Assembly (NCBI RefSeq): GCF_002261425.1
Contig: NZ_NEVJ01000001.1
Span: forward strand, 620,001 to 684,000
Length of the DNA: 64,000 bases
Reading direction: 5' to 3'
Origin: Bordetella genomosp. 9
GTDB lineage: Bacteria; Pseudomonadota; Gammaproteobacteria; Burkholderiales; Burkholderiaceae_B
The notes under the pieces were generated by a model. It was not told the DNA's origin. It ran no database searches and was given only the letters and a program-made list of their open reading frames with translations. Position numbers and translations under genes: made by a program. Positions 49,529-58,687 of the stretch are shown here, in pieces; the stretch's first letter is position 1; each line of letters starts with the position of its first letter.

Positions 49529-51492
49529 CGCGGCAGGCTTTCCATCCAGCTTTTGTGGAAATGCAGCCGGTCTTCGACGCGTATGGACACCTGCACCGCG
49601 TGCGTGAACTCCGTTGCCGTGCTGCTGGTCTGGCAGCTGGCCTGCACGTCTATGGCCATGTGCGGATGCGGCGCCCGGTAGCGGACCTCGGAAACAATGG
49701 ACGCGCAGGCCGGGTTCCGGTTCGATACCGTGTAGTCCGAATGCCGGGTCGTGCCGTTGTCCGCGGCGCCCAGCGTGCAGACCACGGTGTCGGCGGCCAG
49801 GTCATGGGTCAGCGTGTAGGTGGCCTTGGGCACTTCCGCGGCCGAGGGCAAGGGATGCGGCGATGCCTGGAAAGCCGGCGCCGGCAGGCCGTCGCCGTTC
49901 GCCGCCATGATCGGCAGTTCGATGCGCGATGGGTGCGCCGCCCCGCAATGGATGATGTTCCGTGCATGCATGCCCGTGGGCCAGGCATTCTGGAAATCGG
50001 CGCTGGATACGGCAATGCGCAGGCGATGGGACGGCGCGATCTCGTAGGCCAGGTCACGCAGTTTCAGGCGCAGCTCGTAGACCTTGCCAGGTTCCAGCGG
50101 GGCGGGCCTGTCGTGGCTTTCCCGGTGCGTCGCCAGGCAGCCCCCGTGGCTGAGCAGCCGCGAGGTCCCGTCGGGCGCGACGTCGCAGATCCTGACGTTG
50201 AAATAGGCGACTTCGGCTGAGGACGACACATGCAGCACCGCTTCCGGCTGCCCCAGGATGGACATCGTCCGGTCCAGGGGCATCGTGGTGAAGCAGGCGG
50301 AATACGCATCGTCGACGCGCTGGTCGGTAGGCATGCCCCATGGCGATGTGCTGCCCAGGCCGATGCGCCCGCTGGCCATGCCGACGGTGGGGCGGTAGTC
50401 GTAGCCGACCTCGCCGTCCGCCGGCGGCTGATGCGCGAGCTTGCCGGCGGCCGCCGGTCCCGGCTCCAGATACAGCGTTTCGGCTCGCGACGCGGCTGGC
50501 GGCCATTGCGTGTCGGCGTGCCAGTGTCCGGGTTCGCTCAGCGTCAGCAGCGTGGGCTGTTGCCATTGGCGCACGAACACCGTGACCGGCGGTTCGTCCA
50601 TGATGCCGTTGTCGATGCCCTTGAGCCAGTAATCGAACCATCGCAGGTATTCAACCCGGGTGTCGATGCGCGGGCCGGGCAATGCGAATTTTTCTTCGGG
50701 GTAGTAGTGGCCCCACGGTCCGATCACCACCTTCTTCGGACCTTTCAGCTGGCGGAATGCGTCCAGCTCGGCGTTCGCGTACCAGTCGGCCCAGCCCTCG
50801 ATCAGGTAGACCGCGCAACCGACCTTGTCGAAGTTGTTCTTGATGCTCTTGCCGCGCCAATATTCGCCATCGGTGTCGTGGCGGAATATCTCCAGGCTCC
50901 ATGGCGAACTGCCTTCCAGGCGTTCGTTCCAGATGCGGGACCAGTTCGCGCCGACCAGCGCTGGATCGGGTGGCGAGAAGTTGTAGGCGCTCATATTGGG
51001 CGCGAAGAATTCGAAACGCCATGGCCGCCGGCAGCCGCCCGGATAGGCGGTGTCCTCGTACATGTCGTTGCTGCCGGATCGTACGATGATGGCCTTGAGA
51101 TGCGGCGGCGCCTTGCCCGCGACCTGCCATTGCACCGTCGCGCCATAGGACTTGCCGATCATGCCTACCGCACCGCTGCACCAGGGCTGCCGCGCGGCCC
51201 ATTCGACCATGTCGTAGCCGTCCTGCTGCTCGTCGTCCGAGTAGGCGTCCGAACTGGCGCCCGACGAACTGCCGGTGCCGCGAACGTCGAACTGCACGAC
51301 CGCATAGCCGTGTTGCGCCAGGTATGGCACCGCGGGCGGAAAGCTGGGCTGGGCGTGGTCCAGGCGGCGGTATGGGTTGTATTCGATGATCGCGGGGAAG
51401 CGGCCTTCGGCCGCCGGCCGCGTGATCCTGACATTCAGCTCGACGCCGTCGCGCATCGGCACGCGCAGGCCCTTGATGATGTCGACCGCCAT
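49516..51492 (-). CDS. CocE/NonD-family hydrolase (X-Pro dipeptidyl-peptidase-like)
   Basis: A 658-residue enzyme. The N-terminal alpha/beta hydrolase domain (about 1-350) has the nucleophile in VGMIGKSYGATVQW (Ser in G-x-S-x-G) and a His in VVIGPWGHYYPEEKF. The C-terminal jelly-roll domain (about 380-655) is the X-Pro peptidase C-terminal region. CocE, NonD and S15 peptidases share this plan; substrates are esters or X-Pro peptides. AGGGGAG six bases upstream supports the start. It is between the Bug-type and family 5 binding-protein genes on one strand, fitting peptide or ester scavenging. Confidence 0.88.
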   Translation of the reverse strand: MAVDIIKGLRVPMRDGVELNVRITRPAAEGRFPAIIEYNPYRRLDHAQPSFPPAVPYLAQHGYAVVQFDVRGTGSSSGASSDAYSDDEQQDGYDMVEWAARQPWCSGAVGMIGKSYGATVQWQVAGKAPPHLKAIIVRSGSNDMYEDTAYPGGCRRPWRFEFFAPNMSAYNFSPPDPALVGANWSRIWNERLEGSSPWSLEIFRHDTDGEYWRGKSIKNNFDKVGCAVYLIEGWADWYANAELDAFRQLKGPKKVVIGPWGHYYPEEKFALPGPRIDTRVEYLRWFDYWLKGIDNGIMDEPPVTVFVRQWQQPTLLTLSEPGHWHADTQWPPAASRAETLYLEPGPAAAGKLAHQPPADGEVGYDYRPTVGMASGRIGLGSTSPWGMPTDQRVDDAYSACFTTMPLDRTMSILGQPEAVLHVSSSAEVAYFNVRICDVAPDGTSRLLSHGGCLATHRESHDRPAPLEPGKVYELRLKLRDLAYEIAPSHRLRIAVSSADFQNAWPTGMHARNIIHCGAAHPSRIELPIMAANGDGLPAPAFQASPHPLPSAAEVPKATYTLTHDLAADTVVCTLGAADNGTTRHSDYTVSNRNPACASIVSEVRYRAPHPHMAIDVQASCQTSSTATEFTHAVQVSIRVEDRLHFHKSWMESLPRNYA

Positions 51493-51513
51493 GCCCGCTC
51501 CCCTGAGTCATCG

Positions 51514-51589
51514 TTATGCCGCAATATCGGCGTCCGACTTTAATGGAATTTGCCGGGTTGGCCGACAGATCCCATTTATATCGGCATAA
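51514..51589. promoter_or_regulatory. Distant inverted repeat upstream of the CocE gene
   Basis: TTATGCCG (51514-51521) and its exact inverse CGGCATAA (51582-51589) lie 60 bp apart in the gap between the CocE gene and the Bug gene. ATATCGGC also occurs twice in the same gap. The arrangement suggests looped or paired binding of a regulator, perhaps the nearby LysR protein, but this is untested. Confidence 0.4.
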
Positions 51590-51615
51590 ACGTGATCTAT
51601 GACGGGGGCGGGCTG

Positions 51616-52584
51616 CTACTCCACTGAGATGCCCACGCGCTGTATCACCGCGCGGTTTCTTTCCAATTCCTGTTTCATGAAGGGCGCGATCTGGGCCTGC
51701 TCCATGCGGATCGGCTGGACGCCCTGCTTTTGCATGGCGTTTTTCATGTCGGGATCGGCAAGCGCCGCTTCGATTTCCTTGCGCCTGGCGGCCACTTGAT
51801 CGGCGGCCAGGCCGCCGGGACCGGCGATCGCGAGCCAGACGTCGACGTCGTATTTCGGCAGGCCGCTTTCACGCAGGGTCGGTACCTGCGGCGCCATGTC
51901 GCTGCGGATCGGGCTGGTGACGGCCAGCGCCTTCAGCTTGCCCGCGGCGACCAGGGGAGCCACGGCCTGGGCCGCGACGAAGGCGATATCGAGGTTGCCG
52001 CCGATCAGATCGTTGATGACCTGCGTGGATCCTTTGTATGGAATAGGGTTGGTGGTAACGCCAGCCTGTTCCTTGAAGACTTCGCTGGCCATGTGATAGG
52101 CCGTCCCTGTGACGACACCTTCCGCCAGGGGCTTGGGCGCCGACCTGGACAGCTGGATGAGTTCGGCTGGCGTGCTGGCGGCAAGGTTGTTGTTGGCAAC
52201 CAGCATGGCGGGCACGCTGCCTATCATCGCGATGGGCGTGAAGTCGCTGATGGGGTCGTACGGCAGATTCTTGTACAGCCAGGGATTGATGGTGTGGTTG
52301 GAGCTGATCACACCCAGCGTCAGCCCGTCCCTGGAGGCGCGAGCGAGCTGGCGCGTGCCGATGGTGGTGCCGGCGCCAGCCACGTTCTCGACCACGATGG
52401 CGTGCCCGCTGGCCTTGCCCCAGGGCGCCGACATCGCGCGCGCCAATGCGTCGGACGCCGACCCCGGCGGTGTCGGCACGATCAGCCGAATGGGAGCCGA
52501 TGTGTCCGCCGCCAGCGCGCTGCCGTGCGCCAGCAGCATCATCAATCCGGCGATGATTCCGTGTATTGGGCGTGTACGCCGCAT
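51616..52584 (-). CDS. Bug/TctC-family solute-binding protein
   Basis: A 322-residue periplasmic protein with a signal peptide (about 1-25, HGSALAAD). Bug motifs are present: RLIVPTPPGSASDALARAMS, VVENVAGAGTTIGTRQLARA, NPIPYKGSTQVINDLIGG. It is the second orphan Bug gene of the window and has no TctAB partner. It lies between a LysR regulator upstream and the CocE hydrolase downstream on the same strand, so it probably feeds the same pathway. Confidence 0.92.
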   Translation of the reverse strand: MRRTRPIHGIIAGLMMLLAHGSALAADTSAPIRLIVPTPPGSASDALARAMSAPWGKASGHAIVVENVAGAGTTIGTRQLARASRDGLTLGVISSNHTINPWLYKNLPYDPISDFTPIAMIGSVPAMLVANNNLAASTPAELIQLSRSAPKPLAEGVVTGTAYHMASEVFKEQAGVTTNPIPYKGSTQVINDLIGGNLDIAFVAAQAVAPLVAAGKLKALAVTSPIRSDMAPQVPTLRESGLPKYDVDVWLAIAGPGGLAADQVAARRKEIEAALADPDMKNAMQKQGVQPIRMEQAQIAPFMKQELERNRAVIQRVGISVE

Positions 52585-52705
52585 GTTGAGTACCCCTTGG
52601 ATCGTTATGGACGGTGAAGATCCCGCGGGCTTATTGTTGGTTGCCGCTCATGGCGCGGCAAGCCACTATTGTTGAGGGGCATCGCAGTGGCGCTAATGCG
52701 GACCC

Positions 52706-53704
52706 TCAGGCATCCCATGCCGCCGCGATCCCCGCGCTGTCGAATAGCGCGTCGCGCTGCTGCGTGAACAAATCGGCTTCTCCACGCAGCCACTCCAGGA
52801 TGGTGGACGTGTCAGGATGGGTCGGGCTGCCGATGAAACGATACGCCCCCTGCAACCGCACACGGTACGGAAAGGGCACGACCAGCCGACCCTGCAGCAA
52901 ATAGCCCAGTACCAGCGCCAGCCGGCCCATGGCGACGCCCTGGCCGCCCAAGGCCGCCTGCATCGCGAGCAGCGAATGATTGAACTGCGTGCCCTGGCGC
53001 AATGCCCCCGTCGGCAGGTCAACGTCCACCGCCGTCAGCCAACTGGCCCATTCCTCGGTCGGCTCGGTGCCTTCCCAGGGATCGGCCGCATGCAGCAGAT
53101 GCGCGCCCTTGAGATCGCCGGCTCCTTGCAAGTCGGGATGCGCCTGCATGAAGGCCGGTGTCGCCACCGGCACCAGCCATTCGTCGAACAGGATGACCGC
53201 CTTGGCGTCCTGGCTGTCGGGCGGCCCGAACCGTACCGCCGCGGCGATGTTGTCCTGGGCCATGCGGGAAGGATCGACGCGGTCGGATTCGCCGACGATG
53301 CGCAGGGCCAGGTGCGGATAGGCGCGGTAGAAGCTTCCCAGCCGCAAGGTCAGCCAGAACATCGCAAAAGACGGCGAGCAGCTGAAGTTCACCGGTTCGC
53401 CCATACGGGCGCCATGCAACCGGTGCACGGCGGTCTCCAGGCCACGGAAGGACTCGCGCGTGGCGGCGAACAGCTGTTCCCCTTCGGGCGTCAACGTCAG
53501 GCCGGTCTGCGTACGCAGCAGCAGCACATGCCCCAGTCGGTCTTCCAGCTTCTTGACCTGCTGGCTGACGGCTCCCTGGGAGACGTGCAGTTCGGTAGCC
53601 GCCCTGGTGAAGCTGCCGCAGCGCGCGGCGGCGTCGAAGCAACGCAGCCAGGCCAGTTCGGATGGCGATAGCGGGGGAGCGCCGCCAGGGTTCATTAGTT
53701 TCAT
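52706..53704 (-). CDS. LysR-family regulator, GcvA-like, of the peptide-scavenging set
   Basis: A 332-residue LysR protein. The HTH (about 12-75) contains AWLRCFDAAARCGSFTRAAT, SQGAVSQQVKKLEDRLG and RTQTGLTLTPEG; the effector domain resembles GcvA/AmpR-type regulators. It is divergent from the M81 metallopeptidase gene and upstream of the Bug/CocE genes, so it could control both sides. The start may be 53704 or 53695. Gap 53705-53786 holds an AAGCGCTT palindrome. Confidence 0.9.
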   Translation of the reverse strand: MKLMNPGGAPPLSPSELAWLRCFDAAARCGSFTRAATELHVSQGAVSQQVKKLEDRLGHVLLLRTQTGLTLTPEGEQLFAATRESFRGLETAVHRLHGARMGEPVNFSCSPSFAMFWLTLRLGSFYRAYPHLALRIVGESDRVDPSRMAQDNIAAAVRFGPPDSQDAKAVILFDEWLVPVATPAFMQAHPDLQGAGDLKGAHLLHAADPWEGTEPTEEWASWLTAVDVDLPTGALRQGTQFNHSLLAMQAALGGQGVAMGRLALVLGYLLQGRLVVPFPYRVRLQGAYRFIGSPTHPDTSTILEWLRGEADLFTQQRDALFDSAGIAAAWDA

Positions 53705-53786
53705 TGATGCGTGCCGCACTATTAAGCGCTTGTGATCGACGGTATGCGGGTCAAGAATCCCAACGACCGAAACGCAGGGGATACGA

Positions 53787-55283
53787 ATGCGCGTACTAAT
53801 AGCAGGATTCAAGCACGAGACCAATACCTTTGCTTCCAACCAGGCCGACTGGGCCGCATTCGAGCGCGGGGAAATGTTCCCCAAGCCGGTGCGCGGACAG
53901 GCCATGCTGGAGATGCTGGCGACCGTCGATGTGTCGGCCACCGGCTTCGCCCGGCAGGCGCGTGTACGCGGATGGACCCTGGTGCCCAGCCTGTGGTGCG
54001 GCGCCGTGCCTTCTTCCTACGTCACCGATGACGCATTCGAGCGCATCTGTACGTCCATCCTGGAGGACGCCCGCAAGCTGGACTTCGACGCCATCTACCT
54101 GGAATTGCATGGCGCGGCGCTGACCGTCTCGTTCGACGACGCGGAAGGCGAATTGCTGGCGCGCATCCGCGCGGTCGTCGGGCCGGACATGCCTATCGTG
54201 GCCAGCCTGGACCTGCACGCCAACGTGACGCGCGCCATGCTGGCGCTCGCCGATGGCCTGGTGGCGTTCCGCACCTATCCCCACATCGATTACGTACGGA
54301 CGGGCGAACGCGCCGCGGAGCTGCTGGATCGATTGCTGCGCCAGGGGCGGCGTGAAACCTGCGTGTCCAGGCGGCTGCCGTTCCTGATCTCGATCAATTC
54401 ACAGGGTACGGGATCGGAACCGGCCAGGAGCTGCTATGCCCTGCTGGAGGACGTGGACGCGCGATACGGCACGGTGTCGAGCTTCTGCATGGGATTCCCG
54501 GCGTCGGACTTCGACGAATGCGGGCCGGTGCTGTGGGCCCACGGCGAGCGGGCGCGCGAGGCCGTCGCGGCCTTGCAGGCCCGGGTGGCCGAACCTTCCC
54601 AATGGCGCCTGACGGCGCAGACGGCGCCGCAAGCGGTGGCACGGGCGCTGCGGCGCGCCGCCACCAGCCGGCGGGCGGTCGTCATCGCCGATACGCAGGA
54701 CAACCCGGGCATCGGCGGCACGAGCTCCACCACCGGCGTCCTGCATGCTTTGCTGGACGCGGGCGCGGGCCGCGCTTTTCCCGGACGGGTGGCCCTGGGG
54801 GTGCTCTACGATCCGGCCGCGGCGGCGCTGGCGCATCGGGCGGGCGTGGGCCAGGAGATCCGTTGCGCGCTCGGCGAGTCCGTGCGGACGCCGGCGGGCG
54901 CCAGCGAGCCGCCGGTGGAAGGCAGCTTTCGCGTGCTGGCCTTGTCGGACGGCGTGGCGACGTTCAAGGGGCCCAAGATGACCGGTTTCCGCGCCCAGCT
55001 CGGGCCCACGGCCTGCCTGTCGATCGACGGCATTTCCATCGTCGTGGCCAGCGGCAGGATAGGCGCGCAGGATCGCGAGCTGTTCCGCATGGTCGGCGTC
55101 GAACCGGAGGCCATGAAGATCATCGTGGTCAAGAGTTCGCATCACTTCCGGGCCGATTTCGACAGGCTGGTCGACGATCCGGAAACCGATGTGCTGTTCG
55201 CGCTGGCGCCGGGGCTGCTCCTGGTCGATCCTGCCGATCTGCCCTGGAAGAAGCTGTCACCGGCCACCCGCTTGCGGCCGTGA
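53787..55283 (+). CDS. M81-family metallopeptidase, MlrC-like
   Basis: A 498-residue MlrC-type zinc peptidase. Conserved metal-site segments are AGFKHETNTFA near the N-terminus, YLELHGAALTVS, and VASLDLHANVTRAM. The C-terminal region (GVLYDPAAAALAHRAGVGQE and KSSHHFRADF) is normal for the family. MlrC was found as the last enzyme of microcystin breakdown, but most homologues are in unrelated peptide clusters. Here it lies with a peptide-type binding protein and a CocE hydrolase, so cleavage of an imported peptide or amide is likely. Substrate unknown. Confidence 0.92.
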   Translation: MRVLIAGFKHETNTFASNQADWAAFERGEMFPKPVRGQAMLEMLATVDVSATGFARQARVRGWTLVPSLWCGAVPSSYVTDDAFERICTSILEDARKLDFDAIYLELHGAALTVSFDDAEGELLARIRAVVGPDMPIVASLDLHANVTRAMLALADGLVAFRTYPHIDYVRTGERAAELLDRLLRQGRRETCVSRRLPFLISINSQGTGSEPARSCYALLEDVDARYGTVSSFCMGFPASDFDECGPVLWAHGERAREAVAALQARVAEPSQWRLTAQTAPQAVARALRRAATSRRAVVIADTQDNPGIGGTSSTTGVLHALLDAGAGRAFPGRVALGVLYDPAAAALAHRAGVGQEIRCALGESVRTPAGASEPPVEGSFRVLALSDGVATFKGPKMTGFRAQLGPTACLSIDGISIVVASGRIGAQDRELFRMVGVEPEAMKIIVVKSSHHFRADFDRLVDDPETDVLFALAPGLLLVDPADLPWKKLSPATRLRP

Positions 55284-55286
55284 GGT

Positions 55287-56651
55287 TCACTGCCGCGATG
55301 CCCGCGGCCGAGTGGCCGGAAAGCCCGGCGAGGCCGCCCGGCGGCCCCGCAGCAGGCTGGCCATTGCGGCCAGCTGCGCCAGCGCGGCCAGGCAGAACAG
55401 CGCCCATGTGCCGCCGCTCGTACGCAGCAGGCCGAACACGGCGGGCGCGAAGGCGTAGGTGGCTTGCGATATCGCGACGATCAGGGGGATCACCTTCTGC
55501 GTATCGGCGGGTTGGAAGTCGACCTGGGCGATCAGCGGCGGAAGCGACGTCGCGTTGCCGATGCCGGAGCCGAACAGCAGCAGGCCGGCCCAGCACAGGG
55601 CATCGGCCGGCCAGCCGTAATCGCGCAGCGGCATGCTCGCCAGCAGCGCCAGCACGCCGAGCGTCTGCAGGCCGTAGGCCAGCGCGGCGACACGCCGGCG
55701 GTCGGCTCCCGGGGGCATCAGGCGGCCGACCGCATAGCGGCCCAGGATGGCGCACGCGGTGCACAGCCCCATCGCCGCGCCGGCCATGCGCTCGCCCATG
55801 GTGGGCGCCAGGATGGAGAACAGGTGCGCGATCAGGCCGATCTGCGCGAACAGGCCCAGGGCCATGCCGACGCACAGCGTGGTGAAGCGCTGGTCGCGCC
55901 ATACGCAGCCGAGAGGCGCCGCGGACGGGTCCGGGGGCCGTGGGATTTCCGTCATTGTCGCGGCGACCGGATTCGTCGTCACGGATGCCGGGGTGGTGGC
56001 GGTCGCCACAGCCGCTGGCGCGACTTCCCGCACGCCGTCCACCCGCTGCCCTTTGGATGCCGGCGTGTGCCGAAAGACGCCTAGCGCCAGCGCCGTCACG
56101 ACGGCGACCATCGCGATCCCGACGGCCGCCGCTGCGCCGCCGAAGCCCATGCGTTCGATCAGCAATACCCATAAAGGCGAGAACAGGACGCCGCCCATGC
56201 TGGCGCCGTTGTAGGCCATGCCCAATGCGGCGGGGCGGCGCGCCGCATACCACGGCGCGATCAAGGCATTGACCGCCGCCGCGCCCATGGCCACCCAGCC
56301 CGCGCCGCTCAAGGCGGCCGCGGCGAACAGTTGCGCCGGGGTCGCGGCCGCCGACCATCCATATATGCCGGCCGCCAGCAGCGCGGCGCCCAGCACCGTA
56401 ATACGCGGCACGCCGAAGCGCCGGTACAGCCGGGGAAGATTGGCGACGACCAGGGCGCCGAGCACGAAATGAAAGGTGATCGCCGCGGATGCCACCGCCA
56501 CGTCCGCGACGCCGCGGCGCAGCACGTCCTGAAGATAGATAGGCGGGCCGTAGAAGCCCACGCCCCAGCCGAACACGGCCAGCAGGAAGGTGGCCGCGAT
56601 GACCGTGCCGCCGAAAAAAGGATGATGCTTGGCCTCCGTGCCTGGCGTCAT
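55287..56651 (-). CDS. MFS transporter
   Basis: A 454-residue 12-helix MFS carrier of the group that starts FFGGTVIAATFLLAVFGWGV and GFYGPPIYLQDVL, related to monocarboxylate-type bacterial carriers. A long hydrophilic central loop (about 190-250, Ala/Thr-rich) separates the halves. AGGG six bases upstream fixes the start at 56651. It is divergent from the ArsR-type regulator across 62 bp holding an inverted repeat. Substrate unknown. Confidence 0.87.
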   Translation of the reverse strand: MTPGTEAKHHPFFGGTVIAATFLLAVFGWGVGFYGPPIYLQDVLRRGVADVAVASAAITFHFVLGALVVANLPRLYRRFGVPRITVLGAALLAAGIYGWSAAATPAQLFAAAALSGAGWVAMGAAAVNALIAPWYAARRPAALGMAYNGASMGGVLFSPLWVLLIERMGFGGAAAAVGIAMVAVVTALALGVFRHTPASKGQRVDGVREVAPAAVATATTPASVTTNPVAATMTEIPRPPDPSAAPLGCVWRDQRFTTLCVGMALGLFAQIGLIAHLFSILAPTMGERMAGAAMGLCTACAILGRYAVGRLMPPGADRRRVAALAYGLQTLGVLALLASMPLRDYGWPADALCWAGLLLFGSGIGNATSLPPLIAQVDFQPADTQKVIPLIVAISQATYAFAPAVFGLLRTSGGTWALFCLAALAQLAAMASLLRGRRAASPGFPATRPRASRQ

Positions 56652-56681
56652 GTCTGCCCTTGCCGTGATGTCGAGGCGCCC

Positions 56682-56708
56682 AGTATGCTGGAACCTCGCA
56701 TGCATACT
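56682..56708. promoter_or_regulatory. Inverted repeat operator between MFS and ArsR genes
   Basis: AGTATGC (56682-56688) and GCATACT (56702-56708) form a perfect inverted repeat with a 13-bp spacer. It is in the 62-bp divergent gap and ends five bases before the ArsR start, so it is the likely binding site of the regulator. Confidence 0.55.
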
Positions 56709-56713
56709 TCAGG

Positions 56714-57583
56714 ATGGATCGAATCGTGGAATACATGGACAAGATGGGCGGGCGTCTTGCACGCTCGCCACGCGGCGCCAAGGCCACGGTTCCGGCCGGC
56801 GGCCGGGCCACGCCTCGTAAGGTCGCGCAGACCAATGCCAACGCCAACGCCAACGCCAAGGCCAACGCCAACGCCAACGCCAAGGCCAAGGCCAAGGCCA
56901 ACGCGGCCGCCGATGCCGCGACGGCCGACGTCCAGTTGGCGGCCATCGCCGCCGCGATCGGCGACCCGGTGCGCGCCCGCATGCTTTGCAGCCTGCTCGA
57001 CGGGTGCGCGCGCACCGCGACCGAGCTGGCGGCGGTGGCCGAGATCGGCGCATCGACCGCCAGCAGCCACTTCACGCGCTTGCGCGAACAGGGCCTGGTG
57101 GAACAGGCCACCCAGGGCAAGCACCGCTATTACCGCCTGGCCAGCCGCGACGTCGCCGGCGCGCTGGAAGCGTTGCTGGTGATCGCCGGCGTCAAGGCCA
57201 CGCCGTACACGCCGACGACGCCGCCGGAACTGCGCGAGGCGCGCACCTGCTACAAGCATATGGCCGGCACGGTCGCCGTCCGCATCCACGACGCCTTCCT
57301 GGCGCGCGGCTACCTGCGCAACCGCTCGGGCCAATACGTCCTGACGCCAGCCGGTTCGGCCTACCTGGAAGGGATAGGCATGGACATCAAGGCCATCCGC
57401 ACGACGCGCCGCAGCTTCGCCCACCCCTGCCTGGACTGGAGCGCCCGCAAACCCCACATCGGCGGCGCCCTGGGCGACGCCCTGCTGGCCCATTTCGTGG
57501 CGCGCCGGTGGGTGGAAAAGCAACTGGACAGCCGCGCCCTGCGCCTGACACGCAGCGGCGAGCGCGCGCTGCGGTTCGAGTGA
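56714..57583 (+). CDS. ArsR-family winged-helix regulator with Ala/Asn/Lys repeat linker
   Basis: A 289-residue regulator. After a basic N-terminus (about 1-40) comes a tract of alternating Ala with Asn or Lys (about 41-65), then an ArsR winged HTH (about 75-150; IGDPVRARMLCSLLDGC, GASTASSHFTRLREQGLV, GKHRYYRL). A second C-terminal domain contains a RRSFAHPCLDWSARKPHIGG segment, with Cys and His that could bind a metal or be a redox sensor. The tract is coded by eleven tandem hexamers, so its length can change in frame. It is divergent from an MFS gene. Confidence 0.85.
   Translation: MDRIVEYMDKMGGRLARSPRGAKATVPAGGRATPRKVAQTNANANANAKANANANAKAKAKANAAADAATADVQLAAIAAAIGDPVRARMLCSLLDGCARTATELAAVAEIGASTASSHFTRLREQGLVEQATQGKHRYYRLASRDVAGALEALLVIAGVKATPYTPTTPPELREARTCYKHMAGTVAVRIHDAFLARGYLRNRSGQYVLTPAGSAYLEGIGMDIKAIRTTRRSFAHPCLDWSARKPHIGGALGDALLAHFVARRWVEKQLDSRALRLTRSGERALRFE
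56837..56902 (+). repeat. Hexanucleotide tandem repeat, eleven units, inside the ArsR gene
   Basis: Eleven consecutive 6-bp units of GCCAAC or GCCAAG (66 bp) encode alternating Ala-Asn and Ala-Lys. The unit is a multiple of three, so slippage changes linker length without a frameshift. Similar Ala/Lys-rich length-variable tracts are known in the histone H1-like protein of Bordetella. Confidence 0.95.
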
Positions 57584-57598
57584 ATAGCCGCACGCGCG

Positions 57599-58516
57599 TT
57601 ATGCGACTCCGCCGTCCGCCAATTTCGACGGAAACACATCCACCAGCCAGTCGATGAACACGCGCAGGCGCCGGGCGACATAGCGGTTCTGTGGATAGAT
57701 GACATGAAAGGGGTAGGCAGGCGGCCGCCACTTTTTAAGTATTTCCACCAACGCGCCGCTGCGCAGGGCCGGGCCGGCGGCGTAGGTGAATGTCTGGATG
57801 ATCCCCAGGCCCGCCAGGCAGGCCGCCAGGTGGGCATTGCTTTCGTTCACGCCCACCTGGTGCTCCCCCTTGATCTCGGTTTTCTCGCCGTTATGCCTGA
57901 ATCGAAAGGGGACGGCGCGGTTGTTCTGGGTGGAGATGTAGTTGACCAGCCGGTGCCCGTTCTGCAATTCCAGCGGATAGGCGGGGACGCCGTACTGCTT
58001 CAAGTAGGCCGGCGATGCGCAGGTCACCATCACGGCATGGCCGACGGGCCGCGCGACCAGCGTTGCGCTGTTCGGTACGCCGCCGCGAATGACGCAGTCG
58101 ACGTTGTCGCCGATCAGATCGATGGAGCGGTCGGATACGCCGAGTTCGATCCGGATTTCCGGATAGCGGGCAATGAAGTCCGGCAGCAAGGGGATCAGCA
58201 CGTCGCGAGCGGTGGACCCGCCGACGTCGATACGCAGGCGGCCGCGCGGTTTGCCATGTGCTGCGTTGAAGGAAGCGTCGACGTCTTCCAGGTCATTGAG
58301 CAGGCGCGCGGTCTTCGCGTAGTAGTCCTGGCCTTCCGGCGTGACGGTGACGCGGCGGGTGGTCCGCTGCAGCAGCTTGACGCCGAGATGCGCCTCCAGA
58401 TCCTGTACCAGCTTGCTCAGGGTGGCATTGGGCATGTCGATAGAGTCGGCCGCCCGCGTGAAGTTGCCGGCTTCCACGACCCGGGCGAATGCGCGTATGG
58501 CAAGGAGCTGATCCAT
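57599..58516 (-). CDS. LysR-family transcriptional regulator
   Basis: A 305-residue LysR protein (HTH in LLAIRAFARVVEAGNFTRAA, MPNATLSKLVQDLEAHLG, RTTRRVTVTPEG). The effector domain, with RLRIDVGGSTARDVLIP and FRFRHNGEKTEIKGE, is of the DmlR/PecT-like group. It is divergent from an SDR gene, with an inverted repeat between, and is the likely regulator of that SDR. Confidence 0.92.
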   Translation of the reverse strand: MDQLLAIRAFARVVEAGNFTRAADSIDMPNATLSKLVQDLEAHLGVKLLQRTTRRVTVTPEGQDYYAKTARLLNDLEDVDASFNAAHGKPRGRLRIDVGGSTARDVLIPLLPDFIARYPEIRIELGVSDRSIDLIGDNVDCVIRGGVPNSATLVARPVGHAVMVTCASPAYLKQYGVPAYPLELQNGHRLVNYISTQNNRAVPFRFRHNGEKTEIKGEHQVGVNESNAHLAACLAGLGIIQTFTYAAGPALRSGALVEILKKWRPPAYPFHVIYPQNRYVARRLRVFIDWLVDVFPSKLADGGVA

Positions 58517-58522
58517 TTTGAT

Positions 58523-58540
58523 TATCCACGTATATGGATA
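58523..58540. promoter_or_regulatory. LysR-type inverted repeat
   Basis: TATCCA and TGGATA flank a 6-bp spacer (18 bp in all), seven bases upstream of the LysR start. A further TATCCA lies at 58554. The site would let the regulator repress itself and act on the SDR promoter. Confidence 0.5.
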
Positions 58541-58687
58541 GTGATTCCATTGTTATCCATTGTTCCATAAATACGAAGCCCCTACAGTCTCTCCATTGCC
58601 TGACGACCTACCGATCGCGAATCGCGTCGGAAAGCGCGAAAAGCGCGCGGTCAGGGCCTCCTGTAACCAGCAGAATGGAGCAAAGTC

